Positions 1 to 9,800 of a DNA stretch of 64,000 nucleotides are shown here, piece by piece. The notes under the pieces were generated by a model that was given only the letters and a program-made list of their open reading frames with translations, did no database searches and was not told the origin of the DNA. Position 1 is the stretch's first letter. The number at the start of each line of letters is the position of its first letter. Origin of the DNA: CAXMMR01 sp965198995 (GTDB taxonomy: Bacteria > Pseudomonadota > Alphaproteobacteria > Acetobacterales > Acetobacteraceae); the NCBI GenBank assembly GCA_965198995.1, contig CBDAQG010000002.1:3053155-3117154 (forward strand). Direction: 5' to 3'. A program made the position numbers and the translations under genes.

Positions 1-330
1 CCAGGAGCAGAGCTCCTGGCCTTTCTTCTGGCTCTGGTCGGTCCTGCGTCGGCAGATCCGACCTGGGTGTCGGGCGTCGGCGCGGAGAGCTGTGCGCACT
101 GGACGGCCGACCAGCAGGCTGCGGTGAGCGAGTTTGCGCTTGGCTACTTCACCGGCGCGAACGCGATCCTCGCCGACCAGGGCAAGGGTGGCTTGACCGG
201 GTCGGCGATGCAGGCGTCGGGCGTGCTGAAGATGGTCAGCCTGGAGTGCCAGAAGCACCCGTCGGAGGCGATCGCCGTCGCTGTCGCCTTGACCTACCAT
301 CAGCTTCGGGGCGCCGGATCGGCGCGCTAG
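1..330 (+). CDS. Small secreted protein of unknown function, 5' end cut by the window
   Basis: The frame is open from the first base. It begins with a hydrophobic run ending in ALVGPASA before ADPTWV, which reads as a Sec signal peptide with an Ala-x-Ala cleavage site. The mature part is about 90 residues, has two cysteines (ESCAHW and LECQKHP) that could pair in the periplasm, and resembles small exported Rap1a/HdeA-like helical proteins only in general build; I do not recognise a family. A GTG at 67 could be called as the start but would remove the signal peptide. The first ~24 bases match the tail of the intergenic repeat family seen elsewhere in the window, so the true start may lie in or just after a repeat copy. 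Confidence 0.6.
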   Translation, partial: PGAELLAFLLALVGPASADPTWVSGVGAESCAHWTADQQAAVSEFALGYFTGANAILADQGKGGLTGSAMQASGVLKMVSLECQKHPSEAIAVAVALTYHQLRGAGSAR

Positions 331-407
331 TCGCTGACATCAGGCGGTTTCGTGCGGTTCTATCGCCGACCTAGTTCCCTTCAGTTTGAACGCAGAACCG
401 GTCATTA

Positions 408-1997
408 ATGAGCCGAATCGCTGCGCGCGAAGGAAGAAACTTGGTCCAGCCCTCTCCCCTCACGAAGCAGGATGCCATCGCACGAGACCAGCTCCGCTCT
501 GCAGGGCCGACTACGTGGCGCCGAGCTGCGGCTACGGGTTTCGGACTGTGCGTGATCGTGTTGAGCGTTAGTATAGTTTTACTCCATTTGTCGCTGTTGC
601 CTCTCGGGCAGTGGCACGATGAATTTGGAACATTCGCTTGGTATCGCTCCGACTCAACCTTGGCTCTCCTGACCAGATTAGTGACCTGGAGCCCTCGTCC
701 TGTTTCAGAGGCAGCGATATTTCTTTATGCGATGGCTTGCGATCGCCTCCACAGTCCGCTTTTCGTCGAAGCTTTGTCACTCAGCTGGCTGACGTTCTTG
801 CTACCCTCAATATTCGTCCTCTTACGTGAGGTGAGGGCACGGACAGATTGGTCGAGCTTTCTGGCTAAGGTTAGCATAGCGGCGGCTTTGCCAGCTATGT
901 GCCTGTTGTCTGTCGACTTACCGGACACCTTCCTATGGCCAATGTCGGCATTTGCTTACCTCCCTGCGATCGGCTCGGATTTCAGTATTCTGTTCGTGCT
1001 GCTTTACTGTCGGCCTCAGACACGACGCAGCTGGCTCCTACTGAGTGCTTTCGGTGTCTTCGGCACGTGTTGTGTGGAAATGTCTGGCATGGTCGCTGGT
1101 GTTTTATTTTCAGCACTCCTTGTCTGGTCCGCCCAGAACGAAGCTCCCTCTGAGCAGAAACCGGCTCTGCGATTTCGGCTGGCGTGCTGTTTACCACCGA
1201 TTTTAGCGGCGGCCGCGACGGGCATTCTTATCCTCACTCACCGTGCTCGACAGGGAAGCCCTCTGACCGCAGACAATCTCCTGGTGCATAGGCCTCTCGC
1301 CAGCATCGCGAGTGCGGTGCCGATTTTTTTCCGAAGCCTCGTGGGTCAGCCAGCTTCCATTTACAGGCTTGAGCCTGCCCACGTCATGGCCAATTTTCTC
1401 GACAGGATTGCATGGTTTGCGGGCACATTCATGCTTGGCAATCATCTCATCGGACGTGACCGTACAACCAAACGAGCGATGTTAGGACTACTTGGCATAT
1501 CGATTGTCATGGCCTGTTTTATCTCTGTCGCCATGACGCTTTATCAATTCGGTATCATGTGTTGCGAGCGCCATGACACTACTCGGACGTGCCTGGAGTA
1601 TGTCGCACTGACCTGCTTTGGTCTCTGGCTCGCCTCAACGGTGGAGAACACCAGGTTCTCGGCTTTCATCGCTCCGTCACGTGCTATCGCCGGGCCGGCG
1701 TTGCTTCTGGTCGCGCTGATCATCCCGAGCCCGCGAAGGCTTGCTGGCCTTGCAGCCGTCTATGGCCAATCCTCGGACCTACGTTCAGCGACCGCTGCAA
1801 CATGGCAAAGCGGCTGGCGGCGGTCGTCTCAGTCAATGAGATTCTACATTGTCCCGCAAAACGTCCTCATTGGTCGGGGGCGAGACGAGCTAGGAACGCA
1901 CACGCGTCCGCATGAGACGAGTGCTCAGGTCAGGGACATGATGAGCTATTTCGCTAAACAGCAGATAGTCTTCGACCACCTGCAGGCGGTGCCTTGA
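408..1997 (+). CDS. Polytopic membrane protein, possible GtrII/DUF6056-like surface-sugar protein
   Basis: 529 residues with about ten hydrophobic segments, the first near residue 48 (FGLCVIVLSVSIVLLHLS). A short loop after it carries WHDEFGTFAWY, an acidic first-loop pattern typical of polyprenyl-phosphate-sugar-dependent (GT-C-type) glycosyltransferases and GtrII-like proteins. I infer a role in decorating lipopolysaccharide or another surface glycan, which suits the methyltransferase and acyltransferase neighbours. Base composition is clearly lower in GC and less biased than in genes beyond 4.4 kb, suggesting transfer or relaxed selection. The ATG at 408 has only a weak upstream ribosome site, so the start is uncertain. 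Specific substrate unknown. Confidence 0.65.
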   Translation: MSRIAAREGRNLVQPSPLTKQDAIARDQLRSAGPTTWRRAAATGFGLCVIVLSVSIVLLHLSLLPLGQWHDEFGTFAWYRSDSTLALLTRLVTWSPRPVSEAAIFLYAMACDRLHSPLFVEALSLSWLTFLLPSIFVLLREVRARTDWSSFLAKVSIAAALPAMCLLSVDLPDTFLWPMSAFAYLPAIGSDFSILFVLLYCRPQTRRSWLLLSAFGVFGTCCVEMSGMVAGVLFSALLVWSAQNEAPSEQKPALRFRLACCLPPILAAAATGILILTHRARQGSPLTADNLLVHRPLASIASAVPIFFRSLVGQPASIYRLEPAHVMANFLDRIAWFAGTFMLGNHLIGRDRTTKRAMLGLLGISIVMACFISVAMTLYQFGIMCCERHDTTRTCLEYVALTCFGLWLASTVENTRFSAFIAPSRAIAGPALLLVALIIPSPRRLAGLAAVYGQSSDLRSATAATWQSGWRRSSQSMRFYIVPQNVLIGRGRDELGTHTRPHETSAQVRDMMSYFAKQQIVFDHLQAVP

Positions 1998-2159
1998 AGG
2001 CCGTCGCCACGCGCGTCGCCTGATGGTAACCCGTCGAGCGCAAGCCCAAGTCATAGTGGGGCGTCCTGCTCCCTATTGGCTTATCTCCCGGTCGCTATTA
2101 CACGTTTAAAGGTCAGCCTGCTTGATAGAGGGTGATTTGGGTCACATCACTGACAGCGT

Positions 2160-2969
2160 TTGGTTTGCGCCTGCGCCGGTATCAAACCTGCCGTGACCCT
2201 TCCTCCGGAAGCCCTTCCCCTACCCGCACATCTGCTCGACAACACTGTCGTCTTGCCTGACCGCTATCAGCTTCTGCCACTGCTTCCCAAGCGGCTTGAT
2301 TACGTTGAGGTCGGGGTTGGTCTGGGTGACTGGACACAGAACATCATGTGGCAATGCGATCCTCGTCGGATCATTGCGATCGACAATTTCAGGTTGCATG
2401 AAGAGCCTCTGATCTGGGGTAAGACGGCAGCGGAGCATTTTGGTCAGGCGTCGCACGAGGAGGCATTCCGTGGACGCTTCGCCGATGCAATCGCCTCCGG
2501 CAAGATGTCGATCCTTGCTGGTGAAAGCGCCTTGCAGCTGGCGACACTTCCTGACGAAAGTGTCGATGTAATCTATATCGATGCCGACCATCGGTATGAC
2601 TATGTTCGCGATGATCTTGCCCAGGCCCGCCGTAAGGTTCGACGTGATGGATGGATCATCGTCAACGACTATATCATCGTAGACGCGCTCAACGCGACGA
2701 TACCTTACGGTGTGGTCCATGCGACCAACGAGTTCATGGTCGAGCACGGATGGGCGATGCAGTATCTGGCCCTGCAGACCAGGATGTACTGTGATGTCGC
2801 GCTACGGCCAGCCCACTGCCTGCCACCTCGCTCGGCGCAGCTGGACGCCCTTCGACTGGAAAACGACCTTATCAGGCGCGAACTCCTCGCCCTGCGCCGC
2901 TCTCGCTCCTGGCGAGTAACAGCCCCGGTCCGGGCACTGCGTCATCTCATGCCCATGTCCAAATTTTAG
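2160..2969 (+). CDS. Class I SAM-dependent methyltransferase, glycan-cluster type
   Basis: 269 residues. The SAM-binding motif I region reads DYVEVGVGLGDWTQNI near residue 46, an acidic residue follows in IIAIDNF, and the post-I region has VDVIYIDADHRYDYVRDD, the hallmark of the Methyltransf_24 family that modifies sugars in O-antigen and capsule loci. The C-terminus has a heptad-like LRLENDLIRRELLAL stretch and SWRVTAPVRALRHL, a tail common on glycosyltransferases and methyltransferases of polysaccharide clusters. The only in-frame start covering the fold is TTG at 2160, with no good Shine-Dalgarno, so the N-terminus is uncertain. Likely cytoplasmic, methylating a nucleotide-sugar or lipid-linked glycan (inference). 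Confidence 0.75.
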   Translation: MVCACAGIKPAVTLPPEALPLPAHLLDNTVVLPDRYQLLPLLPKRLDYVEVGVGLGDWTQNIMWQCDPRRIIAIDNFRLHEEPLIWGKTAAEHFGQASHEEAFRGRFADAIASGKMSILAGESALQLATLPDESVDVIYIDADHRYDYVRDDLAQARRKVRRDGWIIVNDYIIVDALNATIPYGVVHATNEFMVEHGWAMQYLALQTRMYCDVALRPAHCLPPRSAQLDALRLENDLIRRELLALRRSRSWRVTAPVRALRHLMPMSKF

Positions 2970-2984
2970 CGGCTGACGATGCAG

Positions 2985-4184
2985 TCAGCTGGATGGCGCC
3001 GCGACGACGCTGTCAACTGGGCGAAGCCGCAGAATGGGCCCCTCGAAAAATCGCCATGAGAACCACGAGGCTACGAAGGTCAGAACCAGGCAGACTACCG
3101 CGTTCGAAATTGGCGCCACACCCCAGCTCTGACCGTAGTAACCACCAATCTCAAGCACCGAGAGATGCGTCAGGTACAGGCAGTATGACCACTTGCTCAA
3201 CCAACGCACGGCGACATCAAGCGGCGCCGGCAAGTGACGAAGCGTGAGGCAGCCCGGAATGCAAAATGCGAAACCCAGCGAGAGTAGTTCATAGTTCAGG
3301 TCGCGGCTCATCGGTCGCCCAAGCCCAGCTAGCCAGCCGAGGCCGCCGCTCCACACGAAGGTCACGAGCGATAAACCCAGCACGAGCGCGAACAGGCTCG
3401 CGCTTCTGCTCATGCTCGAGCGATACAGAAGCCAGCTTGTCAGGACACCAGTAGCCAACGCGTCAAACCACAGCGGCACGATTTGCTCGTCACCGGATTG
3501 CCACGCGACATCGGCAAGGCTGTAGTAGCGAAGAACCAGCGGTGTAGCTATGAACAACAGTAACGTCGTGGCAAGAGCGCGTCCTGGCGTCAGCAGCCTC
3601 GCCGAGGCAAAAAGCAGGGCTGAGAACACGAGATAGAACCATTCTTCAACCGCGAGCGACCAAGAGACCGCGAACCAACCATCCCGCATAGGCCAGAACA
3701 GGTTCTGTGTGAGTGAGCCATAGGCCAGCAAGTGTGACCGCAGCAAACCGTTATGCGGCACCCAGAACATCGGCGGCCAAAACCAGCCGAGCAGCAGCAA
3801 TACGAGCCAGTAGAGCGGCAGGGTCCGCATCCAGCGTCGCACCATGAAGATCAGCCATCGACGCCAGCTTGCCGTGCCCGTCTTGTTCGACGTTCGTGGA
3901 TGGCTGGCCTTGTCGACCTCGATCAGGGCTATCAAGATGCGACCGATCAGAAATCCACTCAGCACAAAGAAAAGCTGGACGCCGATAAGACCGCAAACAG
4001 CGACTTGCCAGATTGCCGCTCGGTTCGCCCAGGACGCTTCCATCAGATGGAAATGGCAAACCAGAACAAGCACGATGGCACTTGCTCGCATCAGATCCAG
4101 CCCGAGCGACCGCTCCGTTGGAGCCCTTGGAACCCCGACGCTCATAGCACTCGCAGGATGGGGTTGAGGCGTGCTGTTGAGCAT
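2985..4184 (-). CDS. Acyltransferase family 3 (OafA/YrhL-like) membrane protein
   Basis: About 400 residues with ten or so membrane segments. The first carries GLDLMRASAIVLVLVCHFH, the conserved acyltransferase-3 opening with the essential-type histidine; VQLFFVLSGFLIGRIL and a WSLAVEEWFYLVF block follow, both diagnostic. These enzymes O-acetylate surface polysaccharides or lipid-linked sugars using cytoplasmic acyl-CoA. It converges with the methyltransferase upstream and likely belongs to the same surface-glycan set. The frame stays open to 4271, and ATGs at 4271, 4184 and 4145 are all possible; the Arg-rich first 30 residues look non-native, so I take 4184 and note that 4145 is nearly as good. 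Confidence 0.85.
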   Translation of the reverse strand: MLNSTPQPHPASAMSVGVPRAPTERSLGLDLMRASAIVLVLVCHFHLMEASWANRAAIWQVAVCGLIGVQLFFVLSGFLIGRILIALIEVDKASHPRTSNKTGTASWRRWLIFMVRRWMRTLPLYWLVLLLLGWFWPPMFWVPHNGLLRSHLLAYGSLTQNLFWPMRDGWFAVSWSLAVEEWFYLVFSALLFASARLLTPGRALATTLLLFIATPLVLRYYSLADVAWQSGDEQIVPLWFDALATGVLTSWLLYRSSMSRSASLFALVLGLSLVTFVWSGGLGWLAGLGRPMSRDLNYELLSLGFAFCIPGCLTLRHLPAPLDVAVRWLSKWSYCLYLTHLSVLEIGGYYGQSWGVAPISNAVVCLVLTFVASWFSWRFFEGPILRLRPVDSVVAAPSS

Positions 4185-4413
4185 GACGTCGGTTAGCCTG
4201 AGACGCGCCTTCGAGCCAGCCTCACTCGACCGGCGCGATCGGCGCTGGAGAGACCTGCGCCGCGTCACCACGCATGGCCCGCAAGTGGCCCTCGCTGGCC
4301 AGGCTGTCGGTCCTTGGCAAAGCCCACGACATGTCTCCCGACGTGCCCCGGGCGACGGGCATTTGCGTCCTGTCCTCGGCTCGGAATGGCTCTCGGGTTG
4401 GCTGCGTCCCGGC

Positions 4414-5175
4414 TCACCGGCTTGCGGCGGCGACCGCGTCGAAAACCCGGTTCCAGGTCGGGGAGATGACCACCTCGTTCAGGCAGACATGCGGTGGCAG
4501 GGTGGCGACGTAGCGGATGAGGTCGCCGAGGTCGGCGGGCTGGAGCATGCGGGCGCGGTCCTCGGCGGAGACCGGGACCGGGCGGCGATCCAGGATCGGG
4601 GTTGCGACCTCGGCGGGGCAGATGGCGCAGGAGCGGATGCCGTTCACGCACTCCTCGGCGTTCAGCAGGTGGCTCATGGCGACCACCCCGTGCTTGGCGG
4701 CGGAGTAGGCGGCGCCCGAGACGGTGCCGAGGTGGCGGCCGGCCCAGCTCGAGGTGTGGATCAGCACGCCGTCGCGTTGGGCGCGCATCGTCGGCAGCAC
4801 GGCGGCGACGCAGTAGAAGGCGGCGTTGAGGTTGGTGGCGATGACGTCGTCGGCGCCCTCGGCGGTGAGCTCGGCGAAGGAGCGGGCGCGGACGTTCATG
4901 CCGGCATTGTTGACCAGGATGTCGATGCGGCCGAGGGCGCCGGCGACCCAGGCCGCGATGGCGTGCATCTCGGCCGCGCTGGTGACGTTGCCGGGCCTGA
5001 CGTGGGCGGCGCCGCCTCTGGCGCGGATGTCTGCCGCGACGGCCTCGAGCGCGTCGGCGCGGCGGGCGGTCAGCACGACGGTCGCGCCGTCCGCGGCGAG
5101 GGCTGCCGCCGCCGCCTCGCCGATGCCGCTGCTCGCGCCGGTGATCCATGCCACCTTGTTGGCAAGCCCGGCCAT
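4414..5175 (-). CDS. Short-chain dehydrogenase/reductase
   Basis: About 253 residues. A Rossmann TGASSGIGEAAAAALA lies near the N-terminus, followed by NNAG (ILVNNAGMN), a catalytic Ser in HTSSWAG and YSAAKHG, the classical SDR Tyr-x3-Lys. The later part (AICPAEVATPIL) is the usual substrate loop. NAD(P)-dependent oxidoreduction of an unknown alcohol or ketone is inferred. The start at 5175 is chosen over the upstream ATG at 5262 because a GGGGAGGG ribosome site sits just before it and the Rossmann fold begins seven residues later. Flanked by unrelated genes, so context gives no substrate. Confidence 0.85.
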   Translation of the reverse strand: MAGLANKVAWITGASSGIGEAAAAALAADGATVVLTARRADALEAVAADIRARGGAAHVRPGNVTSAAEMHAIAAWVAGALGRIDILVNNAGMNVRARSFAELTAEGADDVIATNLNAAFYCVAAVLPTMRAQRDGVLIHTSSWAGRHLGTVSGAAYSAAKHGVVAMSHLLNAEECVNGIRSCAICPAEVATPILDRRPVPVSAEDRARMLQPADLGDLIRYVATLPPHVCLNEVVISPTWNRVFDAVAAASR

Positions 5176-5469
5176 GTTTGCGCCCTCCCCGATCCCGGAC
5201 GTCCCTGGGGAGGGCGCCGTTGCCATCGTGCCGGAGGGTAGCGTTGCCGATGCGTCGAGCACCAGCGGTCGGCGAGATCGGCCAGCCGCTCAGGCAGACC
5301 GGGCGGGGGGAGGGGGGCGGGAGGACCGGGGCGGGTTCCGGACCGGGTTCTATCCGACCTATGACTACCGGACGTTGTGTGCGGCGCTTGGCGGCAAGAT
5401 GCGCTAAGAGGCGGCGGATGGGCGGAGCGGGCGCGCGTTGAGTGGAGCTGTCGACAGAGGGTCGCTGAC

Positions 5470-6660
5470 GTGACGGGCCCTACGTGGCATGGGCTCGGCG
5501 TCACCGCGCTCGGCGTCGGCGCCGGTGCGGCGATCCTGCTGGTGCTGCAGGATGCGTTCGAGGTGATGCTGCTGCCGCGGCGCGTGCAGCGCCGGATGCG
5601 GTTTGCCGTCTTCTACTTCCGGACCGTCTGGAAGGCCTGCTCGGCGGTGGCGGGCCGGATCGGCCGCGGCCGGGAGGGCCTGCTCAGCCATTTCGGCGCG
5701 CTGTCCATGCTGGGGCTGTTCGCCTCCTGGTCGGCGAGCCTGATCCTCGCCTTCGGCGTGCTGGAGTGGATCGTGCAGCCGGCCGCGCTCGGCCATGCCG
5801 CGCTCTCGCCGCTGCCCGAGCAGCTCTACATGAGCGGCGTCACCTTCTTCACGCTCGGCTACGGCGACGTCGTGCCGCATTCGGGCGCGGCCAGGGCGGT
5901 GGCGGTGATCGAGGCCGGCATGGGGCTCGGCTTCATCGCCGTCGTCATCGGCTACCTGCCGCTGATCCACCAGTTGTTCTCGCGCCGGGAGACGCTGGTC
6001 ATCCAGCTCGACAGCCGGGCGGGGTCACCGCCGACGGGCGTTGCGCTGCTGTGCCGGCATGCCGATGGGGAGGGGCTGACCGAGCTCAACGACTTCCTCC
6101 GGCAGTGGGAGGTTTGGGGAGCGGAGCTGCTCGAGGGGCACTTGTCCTATCCGATGCTGGTCTTCTACCGCTCGCAGCACGACAACCAGTCCTGGCTGGC
6201 GGCGATTGCGGCGGTGACCGATTGCTGCGCGCTGATCATAATCGGCGCCAAGGGGATCCGGCCGTTCCAGGCCAGGATGACGTTCGAGATGATGCGGCAG
6301 GTGGTGGTGGAGCTGACCCGCTCGCTCCGGATCTCGACGGTCACTGTCGGTGGCGGCGACCGGCTGCCGCGGGAGGCCGTCCGGCGCATGGACGCGGCGA
6401 TGGGCAACTCCGGGCTGGAGTGGACGGCGGGGGATGCCGCGGTGGTGGAGCTGCAGGCGCTGCGCGCGACGTACGAGCCGATGCTGGAAGACCTCGCGCG
6501 CTTCCTGATGCTGACGCTGCCCGGCTGGCTGCCCGAGGACGACACGCCGGACCATTGGGAGCGTGGCCATCGCGGCACTCTCGCCCGCCAGATCGTCGAC
6601 CGCGCGACGACGCGGCCAGCGCCGGTCGCCGAGCGGGTGACGGAGACGCATGAGGGCTGA
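5470..6660 (+). CDS. Potassium-channel-like membrane protein (GYGD filter)
   Basis: 396 residues from a GTG start that has an AGAGGG ribosome site; the frame is open to 5377 but the added residues look non-coding. Membrane segments occur near residues 10-30, 80-105 (LSMLGLFASWSASLILAFGV) and 150-175, with the pore signature FFTLGYGDVVP before the last, so the selectivity filter is intact. The remaining ~220 residues are cytoplasmic, without a clear RCK Rossmann motif, and contain two cysteines (DCCALIII). It should conduct K+ across the inner membrane; gating ligand unknown. It stands alone between the SDR and the hybrid kinase. Confidence 0.8.
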   Translation: MTGPTWHGLGVTALGVGAGAAILLVLQDAFEVMLLPRRVQRRMRFAVFYFRTVWKACSAVAGRIGRGREGLLSHFGALSMLGLFASWSASLILAFGVLEWIVQPAALGHAALSPLPEQLYMSGVTFFTLGYGDVVPHSGAARAVAVIEAGMGLGFIAVVIGYLPLIHQLFSRRETLVIQLDSRAGSPPTGVALLCRHADGEGLTELNDFLRQWEVWGAELLEGHLSYPMLVFYRSQHDNQSWLAAIAAVTDCCALIIIGAKGIRPFQARMTFEMMRQVVVELTRSLRISTVTVGGGDRLPREAVRRMDAAMGNSGLEWTAGDAAVVELQALRATYEPMLEDLARFLMLTLPGWLPEDDTPDHWERGHRGTLARQIVDRATTRPAPVAERVTETHEG

Positions 6661-6810
6661 CGTCCGGGCAAGGTGCAAGGCTCTGCCCTCGTAGGGGTCA
6701 GCGGGGGGGATGCAGCCGCAGATGATGCGGCTGAAAGCGGTGCAATTTTCGTATCGTTGTCGTTACCAAAAGCGGTTGCTGAGCATGAGGTCGTGAGTTA
6801 CCGCATTTGA

Positions 6811-9800
6811 TCAGCGACCTGTGGCGTCGGGCACGTCGGCTTTTGCGTCCCAGGTTGCCGCGAGCGCCAGCCGGGCGAGTGCCGGGAGCGAGGTGGCGCC
6901 GGTCTTGCGCATGATGGAGGCCCGATGGTTCTCGACCGTGCGCTGGCTGATGGCGAGATCGGCGGCGATGTTCTTGCTCGGTTGCCCGGCCACAACCCTG
7001 ATCATGATCTGATGCTGCCGGGGCGTGAGCGACCCGAATTTGCGGGCTGCATCCTCTCGCCAGACGACCTGCTTGCCCTTGTCCCGCGCCTGTCCCAGCG
7101 CGCGATCGATGCTGGCGAGCAGGTCGTCGCGCCCGACCGGCTTCTCGATAAAGTCCGAAGCGCCCGCCTTCATCGCCTGCACCGCCATGGCGACGTCGCT
7201 TCGTCCGGTGATCATGATGGCCGGCATCCGGCTGCCGGCATTCTGCAGGTGACGCAGAAGGTCCAACCCCTTCATGCCCGGCAGGTAGGCGTCGATCAGC
7301 AGGCAGCCCGGGCCGTCCTGCGGATGCGCCGCCAGGAACGCCTCGCCATCGGCGAACGCCTCCACGGCTCGGCCATCCTCCTCCAGCACTGAACGGATTG
7401 CCGCCCGGATGCCGGCATCATCATCGATGACGAACACCGAGGATGTCCTGTCCGCGGTGAGTGCCTCCCGCTCGGCTGCCTCGGGCGGCTCGGCGATCCG
7501 CGGAGGGTGTTCCGGCTTGGCGACGAGCAGGGCGGCCACGGTGCGGATCAGATCCTCGCGCTTTGCCGGCTTGTTGAGCTGCGTGCAGCGTTCGGCCATG
7601 ACCGTTCGCCTGGTCTGCGTTGAGATGTCGCCCGTCAGGATGATGGCTGGCAGCGCCGGCGCCGTAGTCTGGCGGATGCGGCTCACCGTCTGCAGCCCGT
7701 TCAGCCCGCCTGGAAGGTTGAAGTCGGCCAGCACCAGATGCGGCGCCGACCCATCCTGCACCAGCTTGAGCGCGCTCGGACCGTCGCGCGCGGCCAGCAC
7801 CTGATAGCCCTCGCTCTCCAGCAGCAGGCCGAGCAGGTCGCACAGATCCGGATCGTCCTCGATGATCAGGATCGTGCTGCGGGGATGCTCGGCGACGGTC
7901 GCGGCCCGGACCGGCGTCACCGGCGCCGGCGTTTGGCTTGGGGCGAGCCTCGCCGCGAAGGGTATCTCGATGGCGAACATCGATCCGTGCCCTTCACGCG
8001 ATTGGACACGAATCTGATGACCCAGAAGCAAACCCAGCCGCTGCACGATGGACAAGCCCAGGCCAAGTCCGCGGCTGCGTTCCCGCGCATCGTTGCCGAG
8101 CTGGTGATACTCCTCAAAGATCGCCTGCAATTCGCCGGCTGGCATCCCGATGCCGGTGTCCCACACTTCGATGCTGAGCATCGGCCCGCGCCGGCGACAG
8201 CCCAGCAGGATCTTGCCGGCCTGGGTGTATTTCAGCGCGTTGGAGAGCAGGTTGCGTATCATCTGCCTGAGCAGGCGCGGATCGCTGTAGACCTCCTGCG
8301 CGCAGTCGACGACGCGAAGCTGGATGCCTTTTGCGGTTGCCGCGTAGGCGAACTCGCTCCGTTTTCGCACCAGGAGCTCGCCGATCGAGAACCGCCTTAG
8401 CTCCGCTTTGACGACCCCGGCCTCGATCTGGTTGATGTCGAGCAAGGCGTCCAGCATGGCCGTCATCGAGCCGAGCGTGTCGTCCTGCCGCGCGATCAGG
8501 CTCTGAGCCTTGTCACCCTGCGCCGTCTTGGCGAGCAGACCCTGCAACAGCGACAAGGTTTGCAGTGGCTGGCGCAGGTCGTGGCTGGCGGCCGCCAGGA
8601 AACGCGACTTGGCCGCATTGGCCAGGTCGGCCTCGCCTTTGGCCATCTCGAGGGCGCCGGCGGCATGCTTGCGGCTCGTGATGTCGTGAAAAGTGATGAC
8701 CACGCCTTCGACGCGGCCGCCATGGGCGAGATACGGCAGGATCCGGCGACGAAACCAATTCCCGCCGGCGGCTTCGATCTCCCGCTCGGCGGGTGCGAGG
8801 GTGGCCAGGACGGCCTTGGCATCGCTTGCCAACGCACCGTCCGCCGTCAGGGAGTGCAGGTCGGCGAGCGGACGTCCGACGTCGCCTGGAAGAATGGTGA
8901 ACAACGACCGCGTGGCCGGCGTGAAGAAGCGGATGCGCAGGCCGCGGTCGAGGAACAGGGTCGCGACGTTGGTGCTGTACAGCACGTTCTGCAGGTCGTC
9001 CGCGGTCGTGCGCTGCCGCTCCAGGGTTTCCTGCAAGTGGCTGTTCAGCGCAGTCAGCTCCTCATTCAGGGATTGCAGTTCCTCCTTGGAGGCCAGCAGC
9101 TCCTCGTTGGTGGACTGGAACTCCTCGTTGATCGACAGCGCCTCCTCGTTGCCCGCCTTCTGCTCCTCGGCCGACAGGTCCAGGTCGCGGATCGCAACCT
9201 GCAGGTCCGTCCGCATCGTCTCGAGTTCACGCTCGAGCTCGGCGACCCGCGGCCCGCTGCGCGACGTCGCGTGGCTGGCCGCGGTCGGCGCCCTGGGCAA
9301 CGGGACGAAGCAGACGAGCATCAGCGCCTCACCGTCATCGAGCACCGGCTGCGCCTCGATGGTGACCTGCTCCGCACGGCAATCGACCGCGATGCGAGCG
9401 CGGTCGCGCCGGGCGCGCTCGACCGCCGCGCGGAGCTTGGCGCGAAGGCCGGACCGCACGGTCGCAAAGACGTCGTGCGTGGGATGGCCGGGTGCGAGGC
9501 GCAGATAGCGGTCCGTGGGACCAAGCGAGAACACGCACTCGTTTGACTGGTTGATCAGCACGGCCGCCGGGGCGTCTCCGTCCAGCACGAGCAGCAGGTC
9601 CTTGGCCAGCAGATCGAGCTCTGCACCGCTCTCCCGCAGCAGGTTCAGGTAGCGGCCCATCTCGCTCGGCCCCAGGCCGGCCATGGCCATTCGCCGCTCA
9701 GCGCGGCGCTGCAGCGTGCCAGGCTTGTACTCGGCGAAGTCACGCCGGGTGTCAGACCGCAACAGGTCGACGATGGCGGTGAGTTCGGCCGGTTCTGCCG

